A model generated the notes under the pieces. It was not told the origin of the DNA, did no database searches, and worked only from the letters and a program-made list of their open reading frames with translations. Positions 52,708 through 62,700 of a DNA stretch of 64,000 bases are shown piece by piece (within the stretch, counting starts at the first letter, position 1; each line of letters starts with the position of its first letter). The position numbers and the translations under genes were made by a program. The DNA is taken from NCBI RefSeq assembly GCF_007994735.1, contig NZ_VOIL01000001.1, forward strand, positions 1 through 64,000. Direction: 5' to 3'. Origin of the DNA: Nesterenkonia populi. Lineage in GTDB: Bacteria > Actinomycetota > Actinomycetes > Actinomycetales > Micrococcaceae.

Positions 52708-53352
52708 TCACCGGCGGCGGACCAGCAGGTCCGGGAACGCCCGGTGGATCAGGGCGGCTGCCGCCGCGCCGACCAGCGACTTGGCGAGGTCGCCGGGCCA
52801 GAAGACGATGTCGGCCAGGAACGCTTCGCCGAAGGAGAGCTCCATGTTGATCATCATGCCGACGATCCCCATCGGGTGATTGACGAGGACACTGCCGGCC
52901 GCCGCGGCAACGAACAGCAGCGGCACCCACCAGCCGGCCGACGTGCGACGCAGGACACCGCGGGCGATGAGGCCGGTGACCAGGGCCGTCACGGGGAAGG
53001 AGAGCAGGTAGCCGGCGGACGGGCCGGCCAGCGCGCCGAGGCCCCCGGTGAAGCCGGCGAGGATCGGAAGCCCGAGCAGGCCCAGCGCAGCGTAGAGGCC
53101 CGCGGCGGCCGCACCCCGCCATGGTCCCAGGGTGAGCCCGGCCAGGGCGACGCCGAGGGTCTGCAGGGTGATCGGCACCCCGGCGTTGCCGACCGGAATC
53201 GGCGGAGCGAAGGTCAGCACGGCGATCAGCGCGGCAAAGACTCCGACCAGTGCGGCATCCGTCGCCGGGTTGGCTGCGCGGGCTCGGCGAACCGGTGCAG
53301 CCTCGCCGTCGCGGGGAGGGGCAGCGATATTTGAACGGTGTTCATCGGGCAT
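52708..53352 (-). CDS. bioY: Biotin ECF transporter substrate-binding (S) component BioY
   Basis: A 214-residue membrane protein with six helices. It has the BioY signature TFAPPIPVGNAGVPITLQTLGVALAGLTLGPWRGAAAAGLY and GGLGALAGPSAGYLLSFPVTALVTG. An N-terminal soluble arm of about 40 residues starts MPDEHRSNIAAPP; its codons 4-8 are part of an operator palindrome. The start at 53352 is fixed by TAGGCT exactly 7 nt upstream. BioY alone can bind biotin; with BioMN it gives high-affinity uptake. Loss or absence of biotin synthesis genes cannot be judged from this window. Confidence 0.92.
   Translation of the reverse strand: MPDEHRSNIAAPPRDGEAAPVRRARAANPATDAALVGVFAALIAVLTFAPPIPVGNAGVPITLQTLGVALAGLTLGPWRGAAAAGLYAALGLLGLPILAGFTGGLGALAGPSAGYLLSFPVTALVTGLIARGVLRRTSAGWWVPLLFVAAAAGSVLVNHPMGIVGMMINMELSFGEAFLADIVFWPGDLAKSLVGAAAAALIHRAFPDLLVRRR
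53331..53345. promoter_or_regulatory. BioQ-type operator 1, inside bioY coding region
   Basis: TTGAACGGTGTTCAT, containing the 13-bp palindrome TGAACGGTGTTCA at 53332-53344. It covers bioY codons 4-8 (EHRS), +8 to +22 from the leaderless start. It matches the known BioQ consensus TGAAC-N3-GTTAC of corynebacteria closely and is identical to operator 2 over 14 nt. Confidence 0.75.
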
Positions 53353-53359
53353 GCACAGG

Positions 53360-53388
53360 AGCCTATACCGCCGTTGAACGGTGTTCAA
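53360..53388 (-). promoter_or_regulatory. bioY promoter with operator 2 over the -35 box
   Basis: On the minus strand TTGAAC (53388-53383) is the -35 box, then 17 nt, then TAGGCT (53365-53360) as -10, then 7 nt and the ATG. The -35 is the left arm of the perfect palindrome TTGAACACCGTTCAA (53374-53388). All of this lies within the last codons of the TetR-type regulator gene. A dimer bound here would block RNA polymerase directly. Confidence 0.75.
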
Positions 53389-53905
53389 AACACTGGGGCT
53401 CTGGGTCGTGCTCCAGCACCGCTCGGACAGCCTGTGCGTACAGGGTCTCCCCCTGATCCGCGGCGGAGCTGCTGAACAGGCGGGCGTTCTGCTCCACCGC
53501 TGCCAGGCCGAGAGCACACCGCATCAGCACCGCCGCCCGCTCCCCGGCCTGAACGGCTCCGGCACCATCAGCCCGCAGACCTTCGACGAGCGCCGGCACG
53601 GGCGGAAGCTCCGGATCGAGAGCGTAGGCGATCAGCACCAGATCAGCACCGTCACGCAGTGACAGCAGGGTGCTCCGCAGCCTGAGCATCAGCTCGAAGG
53701 GAGGCTCCGGAGCATCCTGAAGCGGGGCGAGCGCCCGCCGGGCGACCAGCCGCAGCAGATCCTGCTTGTTCGGCACGTGGTAGTAGAGAGCCCCGGGCCG
53801 GACGTCGAGCGAGGATGAGATTCTTCGCATGGAGATGTCCTGCAGCCCATACTCCCGGAGCAGCCCATAGGCCGCTTCCACTATTCGGTCCCGCGTGAGC
53901 ACCAT
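53363..53905 (-). CDS. bioQ: TetR-family regulator of biotin uptake (BioQ-like)
   Basis: A 180-residue TetR-type repressor. The N-terminal helix-turn-helix (about 8-52) shows RIVEAAYGLLREYGLQDISMRRIS and GALYYHVPNKQDLL; the C-terminal part is the divergent ligand-binding and dimer domain. Its place directly upstream of bioYMN, and the two BioQ-type palindromes at the bioY start, identify it as a BioQ orthologue by context. Its last residues CFEHRSTAV are encoded by operator 2. It starts 3 nt after the dgt stop, so it is cotranscribed with dgt and is not itself next to an operator at its own start. Confidence 0.8.
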   Translation of the reverse strand: MVLTRDRIVEAAYGLLREYGLQDISMRRISSSLDVRPGALYYHVPNKQDLLRLVARRALAPLQDAPEPPFELMLRLRSTLLSLRDGADLVLIAYALDPELPPVPALVEGLRADGAGAVQAGERAAVLMRCALGLAAVEQNARLFSSSAADQGETLYAQAVRAVLEHDPEPQCFEHRSTAV

Positions 53906-53908
53906 AGT

Positions 53909-55231
53909 TCAGGCGAAAAGACGGTTGACCACGGGTTTTCCATGGACCAGGGTGGCGTACCATTCCAGGGCGGCGCCGTCTGTGAGGGAGGCGACCTGAT
54001 CGATGATGGCACGGTGGCGGGCCGCGTCGTCGTCGGCTGCCCGATAGTCCGCCTGGAACTGCGGATCCAGGAACCGGTCCCCGGTGTCCATCAGCAGGCT
54101 GTGCAGGTCAGTCAGGACGTCCTTCTGGCGGGTGTAGACCGGCATCTGCTCGCGGGAGGCCATGATGTAGTTCGCCGCGATGCCCTTCATCAGCTGGATC
54201 TCCTCCAGCGTCTCCGCGGGCACCACCAGGTCCGCCTCGTGCCGGACCAGCGGCTGACTGCCGTGCGCCTGCCGGGTCGCCGCGTAGATCGCACGGCAGA
54301 ACCGGCCGATGAGCTCCGAGGTCATGTTCTTCAGCCCCGCCAGGGCGCGACGGGAGCCGTCAGACTCACGCACCCAGAAATCCGTGGCGGAGAGCCGAGC
54401 GATCGCAGCGTCCAGCCTGTCTTCCGGGGTGTCCGGCAGATACCACTCCTGAGTGGTCTGGATGACCCGGGCCCGCTGCAGATCATTGTCGAGGAACCCC
54501 AGCTGGAAGCGGCCGGAGACGATCCCGTCCTCGACGTCGTGGACCGAGTAGGCGATGTCATCCGCGGCGTCCATCACCTGGCCCTCCATCGGAGTGCGCA
54601 TCCCGCCGACGGTGCCGCGCATCCACCGGAAGACCTCCAGGTCACCCTCATACGCGCCGAACTTCGGGCTGCGGGCGCCGTTCGCGTTCAGCGGGGCCTC
54701 ATGCGCCTGCCACGGGTACTTCACCGCCGCATCGATCGAGGCCCGGGTCAGGTTCAGCCCCGCCGAGCGCCCGTCCGGGTGGAACCGCTTGGTCTCCAGA
54801 CGAGTCAGGATCCGCAGCGTCTGCGCATTGCCCTCGAACCCGCCGATGCCTGCGGCAAGCTCGTTGAGGACCTTCTCCCCGTTGTGCCCGAACGGCGGGT
54901 GGCCCAAGTCGTGGGAGAGGCATGCGCCGTCGACGACGTCCGGGTCGCACCCCAGCTGCCGGCCCAGCTCCCGGCCCACCTGGGCGACCTCCAGCGTGTG
55001 CGTCAGCCGGGTCCGGGAGAAGTCATCGATATCCGGGGAGACCACCTGGGTCTTCGCGCCCAGGCGACGCAGGCTCGAGGAGTGCAGCAGCCGGGCCCGG
55101 TCCCGCTCAAAGCTTGAGCGGTACACCGACTTGCCGTGCTCAGGGACCCACCGGTCCTCATCCGCCTCCGCATAGCCAGGCGGCAGGGCGGAGTAGTCCC
55201 CCTCGATCCGCTCCACATTCCTCGCACTCAC
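53909..55231 (-). CDS. dgt: Deoxyguanosinetriphosphate triphosphohydrolase-like protein
   Basis: A 440-residue HD-domain dNTPase that cleaves dNTPs to nucleosides and triphosphate, controlling nucleotide pools. Metal ligands are in THTLEV (His78) and CLSHDLGHPPFGHNGE (His107, Asp108). MRTPMEGQVMDAADDIAYSVHDVEDG carries the fourth ligand Asp. Length is typical of type 2 enzymes. The start is a GTG with TAGGCT exactly 7 nt upstream. It is followed by the regulator gene after 3 nt. Confidence 0.93.
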   Translation of the reverse strand: MSARNVERIEGDYSALPPGYAEADEDRWVPEHGKSVYRSSFERDRARLLHSSSLRRLGAKTQVVSPDIDDFSRTRLTHTLEVAQVGRELGRQLGCDPDVVDGACLSHDLGHPPFGHNGEKVLNELAAGIGGFEGNAQTLRILTRLETKRFHPDGRSAGLNLTRASIDAAVKYPWQAHEAPLNANGARSPKFGAYEGDLEVFRWMRGTVGGMRTPMEGQVMDAADDIAYSVHDVEDGIVSGRFQLGFLDNDLQRARVIQTTQEWYLPDTPEDRLDAAIARLSATDFWVRESDGSRRALAGLKNMTSELIGRFCRAIYAATRQAHGSQPLVRHEADLVVPAETLEEIQLMKGIAANYIMASREQMPVYTRQKDVLTDLHSLLMDTGDRFLDPQFQADYRAADDDAARHRAIIDQVASLTDGAALEWYATLVHGKPVVNRLFA

Positions 55232-55238
55232 AAGGATC

Positions 55239-55244
55239 AGCCTA
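55239..55244 (-). promoter_or_regulatory. Candidate -10 box, dgt
   Basis: TAGGCT on the minus strand, 7 nt before the GTG at 55231. Confidence 0.5.
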
Positions 55245-55281
55245 CCGGGCGCACGATGCCGGCACCCCAGCCGCTTCGGCG

Positions 55282-56445
55282 TCAGCCGCCGGAGATGTCC
55301 ACTTCTGCTGCTCTGATCATCTGACGCTGGTCCTCGTTGAGCTCCTGGGAGGCCAGCCAGTCCTCCGGGAGGTGGACCCTCTTGGCAGAGCCGGCGCGGC
55401 CGCGGGGGCCTTCGGCGGGCTCGCCGGGGTAGCCGATGGACTGGTCGAGCCGCCCCAGCAGATCCTCCAGCTGAGCGAGGGTCTCTACGGTGACCAGCTG
55501 AGAGCGCAGCTCGCCGCCGATCGGGTAGCCCTTGAAGTACCAGGCGACGTGCTTGCGGATGTCCTGCATGGCTTTGCGCTCATCCCCGTCGAAGTACGGG
55601 ATGAGCATCTGGGCGTGCTTCAGCAGGGTCTCGATGACCATCGGCAGGTCAGGACGGTGGCGGTCGTCACGGCCCTCGAACGCCGCCTGCAGGTCCCCGA
55701 AGAGCCACGGGCGGCCCTGGCAGCCCCGGCCGACCACGACGCCGTCGACCCCGGTCTGCTCCACCATCCTCACAGCGTCCTCCGCGGACCAGATGTCGCC
55801 GTTGCCGAGCACGGGGATGTCAGTCAGGGAGTCCCGGAGGCGTGCGATCGCCTCCCAGTCGGCTGTGCCGGAGTAGTGCTGGCGCGCGGTGCGGCCGTGC
55901 AGGGCGACAGCCGCCGCCCCCGCGTCACGGGCCGCCCTGCCCGCCTCGATGAAGGTGAGGTGGTCCTCGTCGATGCCCTTGCGCATCTTCACCGTCACCG
56001 GAATGTTCGCCCGGGACGCCTCCCGGACCGCGGTGGAGACGATGGATTCGAAGAGGCGGATCTTCCACGGGAGGGCGGAGCCGCCTCCTTTGCGGGTGAC
56101 TTTGGGGACGGGGCAGCCGAAATTCAGGTCGATGTGGTCGGCATGGTCCTCCTCGACCAGCATCCTCACCGCGTGGCCGGTGGTGACCGGGTCCACGGAG
56201 TAGAGCTGCACGGAGCGTGGCACCTCGTCGGGCTCATGCTTGATGATCCTCAGGGACTCCGGACGCCGCTCCACCAGGGCGCGGGCTGTGACCATCTCGT
56301 TCACGTAGAGGCCGCCGCCGTGCTCGCGGCAGAGGCGCCGGAACGCGGTGTTGGTGATTCCGGCCATGGGAGCCAGCACCACCGGGGTGTCGACCACGAT
56401 GGGGCCCAGCTGCAGGGGCGGGAGGAGCTTATTCAGCGTCTGCAT
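55282..56445 (-). CDS. dusB: tRNA-dihydrouridine synthase
   Basis: A 387-residue FMN enzyme that reduces uridines in the tRNA D-loop. It has VVLAPMAGITNTAFRRLCR at the N-terminus, the catalytic Cys111 in DLNFGCPVPKVTRKGGGSAL, and ALHGRTARQHYSGTADW and GNGDIWSAEDA for FMN binding. I chose the ATG at 56445 (MQTLNKLLPP), which lies inside the last codons of the upstream GNAT gene (17-nt overlap). An ATG at 56505 is possible but the added residues look random. Dus-dgt order is typical of this group. Confidence 0.93.
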   Translation of the reverse strand: MQTLNKLLPPLQLGPIVVDTPVVLAPMAGITNTAFRRLCREHGGGLYVNEMVTARALVERRPESLRIIKHEPDEVPRSVQLYSVDPVTTGHAVRMLVEEDHADHIDLNFGCPVPKVTRKGGGSALPWKIRLFESIVSTAVREASRANIPVTVKMRKGIDEDHLTFIEAGRAARDAGAAAVALHGRTARQHYSGTADWEAIARLRDSLTDIPVLGNGDIWSAEDAVRMVEQTGVDGVVVGRGCQGRPWLFGDLQAAFEGRDDRHRPDLPMVIETLLKHAQMLIPYFDGDERKAMQDIRKHVAWYFKGYPIGGELRSQLVTVETLAQLEDLLGRLDQSIGYPGEPAEGPRGRAGSAKRVHLPEDWLASQELNEDQRQMIRAAEVDISGG

Positions 56446-57373
56446 CGCGGGCGTAGATGAGGGCTTCGAAGTCGGCCTCGGCATCGCCCTTCTCCACGAG
56501 CGCATCGGTGATCCGCTTCAGCGGCCCCATCGAGTTGTCGACCTCGAGGCGGACGGGGAAGCGGGCGGCGGCCATGGCGAGCAGGTCCCCGGCGGCAGCC
56601 TCAGCCTCATCCTCGGTCAGCTTCGGGTCCCAGCCGAGGAGCACGTCAGCGGGATCGTCGGTCTGCTCGGCGGTGTAGCTGACCGCGAAGGCGAGGATCC
56701 GGTCGTCCTGGGCAGAGTCGCGCAGGACGACGGCGCCGGAGGCTCCCGTCTCCGGCGAGAGCAGCATGTGCTGGGCCTTGCCGATCGTCATCTCGGAGCG
56801 GTCCCAGTCATGCACCGCGTTGTAGAAGTCGGCGACCAGCTCGGTGAGCTCGACTGACCCGGTGGCCAGGTCCTCCAGCTCCAGGGAGGAGCCCTCCAGA
56901 TCAGGAAGAGGCAGGGAGCCGGGGCTGACGATGACGCTGCGGGAGCATTGGATCTTGCTGAACCCGTTGTCCTTCAGGAAGCACTGGGCCGCAGAGCCCT
57001 TCGCGCAGCGGGCCTTCAGGGACTGCACCCCGCAGGAGGGCGCCTCTGCCTGCAGCAGCTCCAGCAGCTGCACGGCCGCCCCGGAGCGGCGATGCTCAGG
57101 GGCGACCTCCGCGTAGAAGGAGAGCCGGTCCGGGTGAAGGGTTGACCGAAAGAGCGTGGCCGCGGCGACGGGCACATCCTCGTACTCAGCCACCACGCAC
57201 CGGGCCCAGGGCTCGTTGGAGCTGGGCCGCAGCAGCGCACGATCGGCGTGGTGCATGGGGTTCTCGGGGTCGCCCCAGATCTCCAGGAGTGCGAGGTCAT
57301 CGCCGTCGCGCCATGGGCGGACGGTGAAGCCGTTTTCGAGGGTCAGGCGAGGTTCCACAGGGATTGCAGACAC
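56429..57373 (-). CDS. GNAT-family N-acetyltransferase, two-domain
   Basis: A 314-residue protein with one clear GNAT fold in its first half: FTVRPWRDGDDLALLEIW, FYAEVAPEHRRSGAAVQLLELL with the acetyl-CoA loop RRSGA, and CFLKDNGFSK. The second half (about 160-314) appears to be a degenerate second GNAT domain, as in mycothiol synthase-like proteins, but without a convincing CoA loop. The substrate is unknown. The start is a GTG with TACACT exactly 7 nt upstream. It lies between glyS and dusB. Confidence 0.83.
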   Translation of the reverse strand: MSAIPVEPRLTLENGFTVRPWRDGDDLALLEIWGDPENPMHHADRALLRPSSNEPWARCVVAEYEDVPVAAATLFRSTLHPDRLSFYAEVAPEHRRSGAAVQLLELLQAEAPSCGVQSLKARCAKGSAAQCFLKDNGFSKIQCSRSVIVSPGSLPLPDLEGSSLELEDLATGSVELTELVADFYNAVHDWDRSEMTIGKAQHMLLSPETGASGAVVLRDSAQDDRILAFAVSYTAEQTDDPADVLLGWDPKLTEDEAEAAAGDLLAMAAARFPVRLEVDNSMGPLKRITDALVEKGDAEADFEALIYARDADAE

Positions 57374-57380
57374 TCGCAGG

Positions 57381-57386
57381 AGTGTA
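57381..57386 (-). promoter_or_regulatory. Candidate -10 box, GNAT gene
   Basis: TACACT on the minus strand, 7 nt before the GTG at 57373. Confidence 0.45.
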
Positions 57387-57429
57387 CTCCTCTGGAAATG
57401 CAGTTGCCAGGCCCCATTGAACCCAAGGG

Positions 57430-58815
57430 TCAGGCGCCCAGAAGGCGTGCGGCCAGGTAGCTCTCGACCTGATCCAGCGCCACGCGCTCCTGCGTCATCT
57501 CGTCACGGTCGCGGACGGTGACGGCCTGGTCCTCAAGGGTGTCGAAGTCCACGGTGATGCAGAAGGGGGTGCCGATCTCGTCCTGACGCCGGTAGCGGCG
57601 GCCGATGGCGCCGGCGTCGTCGTAGTCGATGTTCCAGTGCCTGCGCAGCTGGTCAGCCAGCTTGGAGGATGGCTCGGCGAGCTCGGGCTTCTTGGACAGG
57701 GGCAGGACCGCGGCCTTCACGGGGGCGAGCTTGGGGTGCAGCTTCAGCACGGTGCGCACGTCCACCCCGCCCTTGGTGTTGGGTGCCTCGTCCTCCGCGT
57801 AGGAGTCCACGAGGAACGCCATCATCGAGCGGGTCAGGCCGAAGCTGGGCTCGATGACGTAGGGCACGTAGCGCTCCTCGGTGCCCTGGTCGTAGTAGGA
57901 GAGCTCCTTGCCGGAGTGCTCGATGTGCTGGGAGAGGTCATAGTCGGTCCGGTTGGCGATGCCCATCAGCTCGCCCCATTCGGAGCCGGGGAAGCCGAAC
58001 TTGTACTCCAGGTCGATGGTGCGGTCGGAGTAGTGGGCGCGCTCGCCGTCAGGCACGTCGAACTCCCGCAGGTTCTCCGGGTTCAGCCCCAGGCCGGTGA
58101 ACCAGTTCACGCAGTCCTCCACCCACCGGTCGAAGGAGGATGAGGCCTGCTCCGGGTGGATGAAGTACTCGATCTCCATCTGCTCGAACTCGCGGGTGCG
58201 GAAGATGAAGTTGCCGGGGGTGATCTCGTTGCGGAAAGCCTTGCCGATCTGGCCGATGCCGAAGGGCGGCTTCTTCCGGGCGGTGGTCACCACATTGGCG
58301 AAGTTCACGAAGATGCCCTGAGCCGTCTCGGGGCGCAGGTAGTGGAGACCGGATTCGTCGTCGACGACGCCGAGGTAGGACTTCACCAGCCCGGAGAAGG
58401 CGCGCGGCTCGGTGAACTTCCCCTTGGTGCCGCAGTCGGGGCAGGCGATCTCGGACAGGCCGTCCCGCGGGTCGCGGCCCTTCTTCTCCTGGAAGGCCTC
58501 GATGAGCTGGTCCTCACGATGCCGCTTGTGGCACTGCAGGCACTCGACCAGCGGGTCGGTGAAGGTGTCCACGTGCCCGGACGCTTTCCAGACCGCGGAG
58601 GGCAGGATGATGCTGGAGTCCAGGCCGACCATGTCGCCGCGGCCGCGGACGAAGGTCTGCCACCACTCGGCTTTGATGTTCTCCTTGAGCTCAGTGCCCA
58701 GCGGCCCGTAGTCCCAGGCCGAGCGGGACCCGCCGTAGATCTCACCGGCCTGGTAGACGAAGCCGCGGCGCTTGGCCAGGTTGATGACTTTGTCCAGCGT
58801 GGTTTCGGTGGCCAT
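57430..58815 (-). CDS. glyS: Glycyl-tRNA synthetase (alpha2, eukaryotic/archaeal type)
   Basis: A 461-residue class II synthetase. It has [27 protein letters not shown] at the start, a zinc-type CLQCHKRH and CPDCG pair, and [50 protein letters not shown] covers motif 2, and [18 protein letters not shown] is motif 3. It is the single-chain dimer form used by actinobacteria. AGGAGA precedes the ATG at 58815; the longer frame is discarded. It charges tRNA-Gly. Confidence 0.95.
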   Translation of the reverse strand: MATETTLDKVINLAKRRGFVYQAGEIYGGSRSAWDYGPLGTELKENIKAEWWQTFVRGRGDMVGLDSSIILPSAVWKASGHVDTFTDPLVECLQCHKRHREDQLIEAFQEKKGRDPRDGLSEIACPDCGTKGKFTEPRAFSGLVKSYLGVVDDESGLHYLRPETAQGIFVNFANVVTTARKKPPFGIGQIGKAFRNEITPGNFIFRTREFEQMEIEYFIHPEQASSSFDRWVEDCVNWFTGLGLNPENLREFDVPDGERAHYSDRTIDLEYKFGFPGSEWGELMGIANRTDYDLSQHIEHSGKELSYYDQGTEERYVPYVIEPSFGLTRSMMAFLVDSYAEDEAPNTKGGVDVRTVLKLHPKLAPVKAAVLPLSKKPELAEPSSKLADQLRRHWNIDYDDAGAIGRRYRRQDEIGTPFCITVDFDTLEDQAVTVRDRDEMTQERVALDQVESYLAARLLGA

Positions 58816-59050
58816 GAGGCGTGAACTCTCCTGAAAGGCTAGGTGCGGGGTCCCGTAGGTCGCAGGCCAGCCTACCGCCCGCAACGGTCAAGCCTCCGCA
58901 ACGAAACATCGACTGCTGGCACAAGCGTTGGCCCGTACGCACCGTCCCTTTGGTAAAGACGAGGTATGCGAAGGGCCTGTTCGTGGGCGGTCAGGGGTGC
59001 GGTGACATCATTCTCGTCAACCCCGGTCGAGTAAGTGAGAAGGTGGGAGC

Positions 59051-59686
59051 ATGACTCCGCCACCAATCTTGTTGATCCATGGTGCAGCGACCTCAAGCCG
59101 TGTTTGGCGCCGGCTGATTCCGCTCCTGGAAGCTCGAGGTCTCCCCGTACGGGCACCCGATCGGCCCTGCAGCGGAGATATGGATGAAGAGATCGACTTC
59201 TTGGAGCCGTTGGCGCATGGGGCCGTTCTGGTCGGCGTCAGCGGTGGGGCCACCCTAGGCTGGGAGCTGATCTCACGGACCCCCTCCCCCGCCGCCGCTG
59301 TACTGCATGAACCGGCCGCCGGGAGTCTCCATCCCGGTCTCCTGGCGGGCCCGCTACAGGCGCTCGAGGAGGGAGGCCCCTCCTCCTTCGCCCGGGCGCT
59401 CTACGGCTCATCTTGGAACGAGAATGAGATGAGCGATGCCTCCACAGTGCCGCGGGATGTGGCGATGTTCGCCCGCTTCGAACCACGTCCGTCGCACCCG
59501 GAGGCCGGCCCGGTGCGGCTCACAGTTGGCGGCGAGTCCCCGCCGGTGCGCCATGAGGCAGCCGAGGCGTTTGAGCAGCGGTTCGGCCTGCCCACAGCCG
59601 TGCTGCCGCAGACAGGCCATGCCGCGCATCTGCAGAGTCCCGGAACCTTCTCGGAACTGATCGCCGAGGTCACCGAGGCCCTGTAG
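59051..59686 (+). CDS. Small alpha/beta hydrolase
   Basis: A 211-residue alpha/beta hydrolase. The oxyanion strand is ILLIHGAATSSRVW, the nucleophile elbow VGVSGGATLG carries Ser64, and the catalytic His is in QTGHAAHLQSP near residue 193. At just over 200 residues, with a reduced cap, it resembles esterase-like proteins; the substrate is unknown. GGTGGGAG precedes the ATG. It is divergent from glyS across a 235-nt gap and convergent with the molybdenum hydroxylase gene. Confidence 0.82.
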   Translation: MTPPPILLIHGAATSSRVWRRLIPLLEARGLPVRAPDRPCSGDMDEEIDFLEPLAHGAVLVGVSGGATLGWELISRTPSPAAAVLHEPAAGSLHPGLLAGPLQALEEGGPSSFARALYGSSWNENEMSDASTVPRDVAMFARFEPRPSHPEAGPVRLTVGGESPPVRHEAAEAFEQRFGLPTAVLPQTGHAAHLQSPGTFSELIAEVTEAL

Positions 59687-59702
59687 GTATTTCAGGGCGC
59701 GC

Positions 59703-62700
59703 TCACACCCTTTCGGCCATAGTCTCTTCCAGAGCCTGCGCAAGACGGTCCCGGCGCAGCGGGGCATGGCTGACCCGCATACCGGTCGCGTCCCTCACCG
59801 CGTTCGCCAACGCCGCCGGAACAGGGATGCAGGGGGACTCGGACATGGACTTGGCGCCAAGCGGGCCGATCGGATCAGTCGCTTCGACGAAGTGCACCTC
59901 GGTGAGAGGAAGGTCCGCCATCTTTGGCAAGTGGTACTGCCGGAGGATGTCAGTGACCATCCTTCCTTCCTCGTCGAGACGTAGCTCCTCGAAGAGATGC
60001 CCGCCGATGGCTTGGCCTATGCCCCCTTCAACTTGTCCGCGACACTGCGCTTCATTCAGCACAGTCCCCGCATCCGCGGCATGCACTGACTGGAGGATAC
60101 GCATCACACCAGTTGACCGTTCTACGGCAATGCGGAACCCCTGCACATTGAAGGCCAACGAGCGCGGCGTTCCCGCCCACACACCTTCCCCGCGGCATTC
60201 CTCCCCGCGGTTCTGCTGTTCAGCCCAGGAGTGCAGGCGCCGCAGCGATATCCCCGTCCCTCCACAATGGACGGACTGGTCAGTCAGCTTCACTTCACCG
60301 GCCCCGATAGAAGCCCCGGCCTGTTCAGAGAAGAAGTCTGCCGCCAACTTTCGAAGGTTCTTGCAAAGATCTTCGGCAGCCGCATAGGAAGCCTTGCCCG
60401 CCACGCTGACACCAGTGGACCCGAAGGCTCCCGTGTCGTAGCGGACCAGATCCGTATCAGACTGAGCCAGATGCACGCGCTCGGTGCTGGTGCCCAGAGC
60501 GGCGGCAGCCAGCTGCCGGTGGGCAGTGGACGTGCCGTTTCCGAATTCGGCGGTCCCGACGTGGAGCTCGTAGCAACCGTCGGGTCTAAGCGCGGCTTTC
60601 GCATGGGAATGGTGGCCGATGCTCGGAGCCGTGGCAAGAAGGCCCAGGGCAGTCCCGGTCCCGACCTGCCACTCCGACTCGCAAGAAAATTCGTCCTTGA
60701 GGATATCGCCCCCGTGCCGCTCCTCCGCCAGGAGCTGCTCGCATTCGGCCCGTTCACGCTCGGTGAGAGGCCCTGTCCGCAAGTGCTTCTGCACAAGCTT
60801 CACTGCCTCGCGCATCCCACCGAAGTCATGATGCAGATCCTCCTCATGCTGGAAGAGCTCCTCTCCCATCCCTGGGAGATTATCGGCTTTGAACTGCAAG
60901 GGATCCCGTCCCATGGAACGCGCCAGCTCATCCAGGGCAGACTCAAGGGCGAAGAATGTCTGACTAATCCCGAAGCTGCGGTAGGCACCAGAAGGGGGGT
61001 TGTTAGTGTATGCGACCTGGGCCTGCAGCTTCTTGGAGGGAACGGAATACAACTGCATCGGTTCTCGGACGCTCTGGAAGAGCACCGGGGGGCCGTGGTT
61101 GCCGTACGCACCAGTATCGGAGAGAGCTTTCATGGAAAGAGCGGTGAGACGGCCCCGATCGTCGGCCCCGACTTCTACGTCGAGGATATACGGGTGCCTG
61201 GTCGTGCTCGCGGTCAACGCTTCTGTCCTGGTGAACTCCAGCTGCACCGGGCGGCCCACCTTTCGAACGGCTAGCAGGACGATGTCCTCGGTCAGCATCT
61301 CCTGCTTCGAGCCGAACCCTCCGCCGACGCGGGGAGCCAGCACCCGCAGCTCCTCAGGGGCGATGCCGAAGATCTCACAGAGGTTCCTCCGGTTGATGAA
61401 AGGCACCTGGGTGGAGCTTCGCAACACTGCCCGGCCCTCGTCATCGAGCCATCCGATGGTGCCGTGGGTCTCAAGGGAGCTGTGGGATATCCGCTGGGTG
61501 CGGAACTGTCCCCGGTAGGTGTAGGCCGACTTTTCGAACGCCACCTGGAAATCCCCGATCTCCACGTCACCCTGAGCGATCAGATTGCGAGCAGGGTCCT
61601 TGATCCGCGACCGCTCAGGGTCCTTGTCCCCATGGACTGCCGGAGCGCCTTCCTCTAGCGCCTCTTCTGGACCCAGGACCACGGGCAGTACCTCATAATC
61701 GATATCAACCAGCAGCGCCGCCCGCTCAGCCGCTCTGCGGCTCTCGGCTATGACGGCCGCAACCCGCTGACCGGCATGGCGGACCACGTTGTCCAGAACT
61801 CGGGTATCAGCAGGCTGCACCTCAGGAACCTCCTGTGCGCCGGAGGAATAGAGGACATCAGGGGCGTCCTCGTGGGTCAGCACGGTGACAACCCCCGACT
61901 GAGCAAGAGCTTCAGTCGCGTCTATGCTGCGGATCATTGCATGCGCATGAGGAGAACGAACCAGAACCATATGCAGCGCTTCCTTCGGCGGATAGTCGCC
62001 CTCGCGATATCCCTCGGTCCTGTCGAAGGTGAAGTCAGCTGTGCCCGTGACCACACCGGGACCGCCCGGAGGGGCCGGGCTCTGGCCGGGAGCCCCGCTG
62101 TCGGTGATGCGGGTCTTTCCATCTAGCGCATCACGGATTGAGCAGTAACCAGTGCAGCGGCAGATATTGCCTTTGAACCTGCGCTCACGCTCTCCACCGC
62201 GACTGTCGTCCCCATCAGCGGCAGTCATGATGAACCCGGGGGTGCAGTAGCCGCACTGGAAACCGTGCGCGTCGAGGAAGTTCTTCTGCACAGGGTGCAG
62301 GTCCGTCCGGAGTTTCTCGATGTCTATGGTTTCGTCGTCGGCCTGTACGGTGCGCACATAATCGGTCGCCTGGGGCGAGAGGCCGCGCAGAGTGGTAACC
62401 CTCCTGCCCTCAGCGTGCTGAGCGGGAAGGATGCAGCTGTGGATGGCCTTCCCGTCGAGATGGACCGTGCATGCCCCGCAATCTCCGGCATCGCAGCCGC
62501 GCTTCACCGCGTGTGCGCCACGATCCCGCAGCCAGGTGCGGAGGCACTGGCCGGGAGCATGGTCAAGGGCAAGGGCCTCTCCGTCCACGTCCACCGTCAG
62601 GCCTTCCGCCCCGTCCGGGTTCTCCGCCGCGGTGGGATCCGGCAAGCCGGCAGAGACGTCCCGTGCGGATGCACAAACGGCGGACTCTCCACCGAGCTGC

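Noticed and set aside
58816..59050. T-box or other riboswitch upstream of glyS
   Set aside because: No specifier stem, no AGGGTGGNACCGCG-like T-box sequence and no glycine-riboswitch core seen; only a possible TAGGCT box and an ordinary ribosome-binding site.
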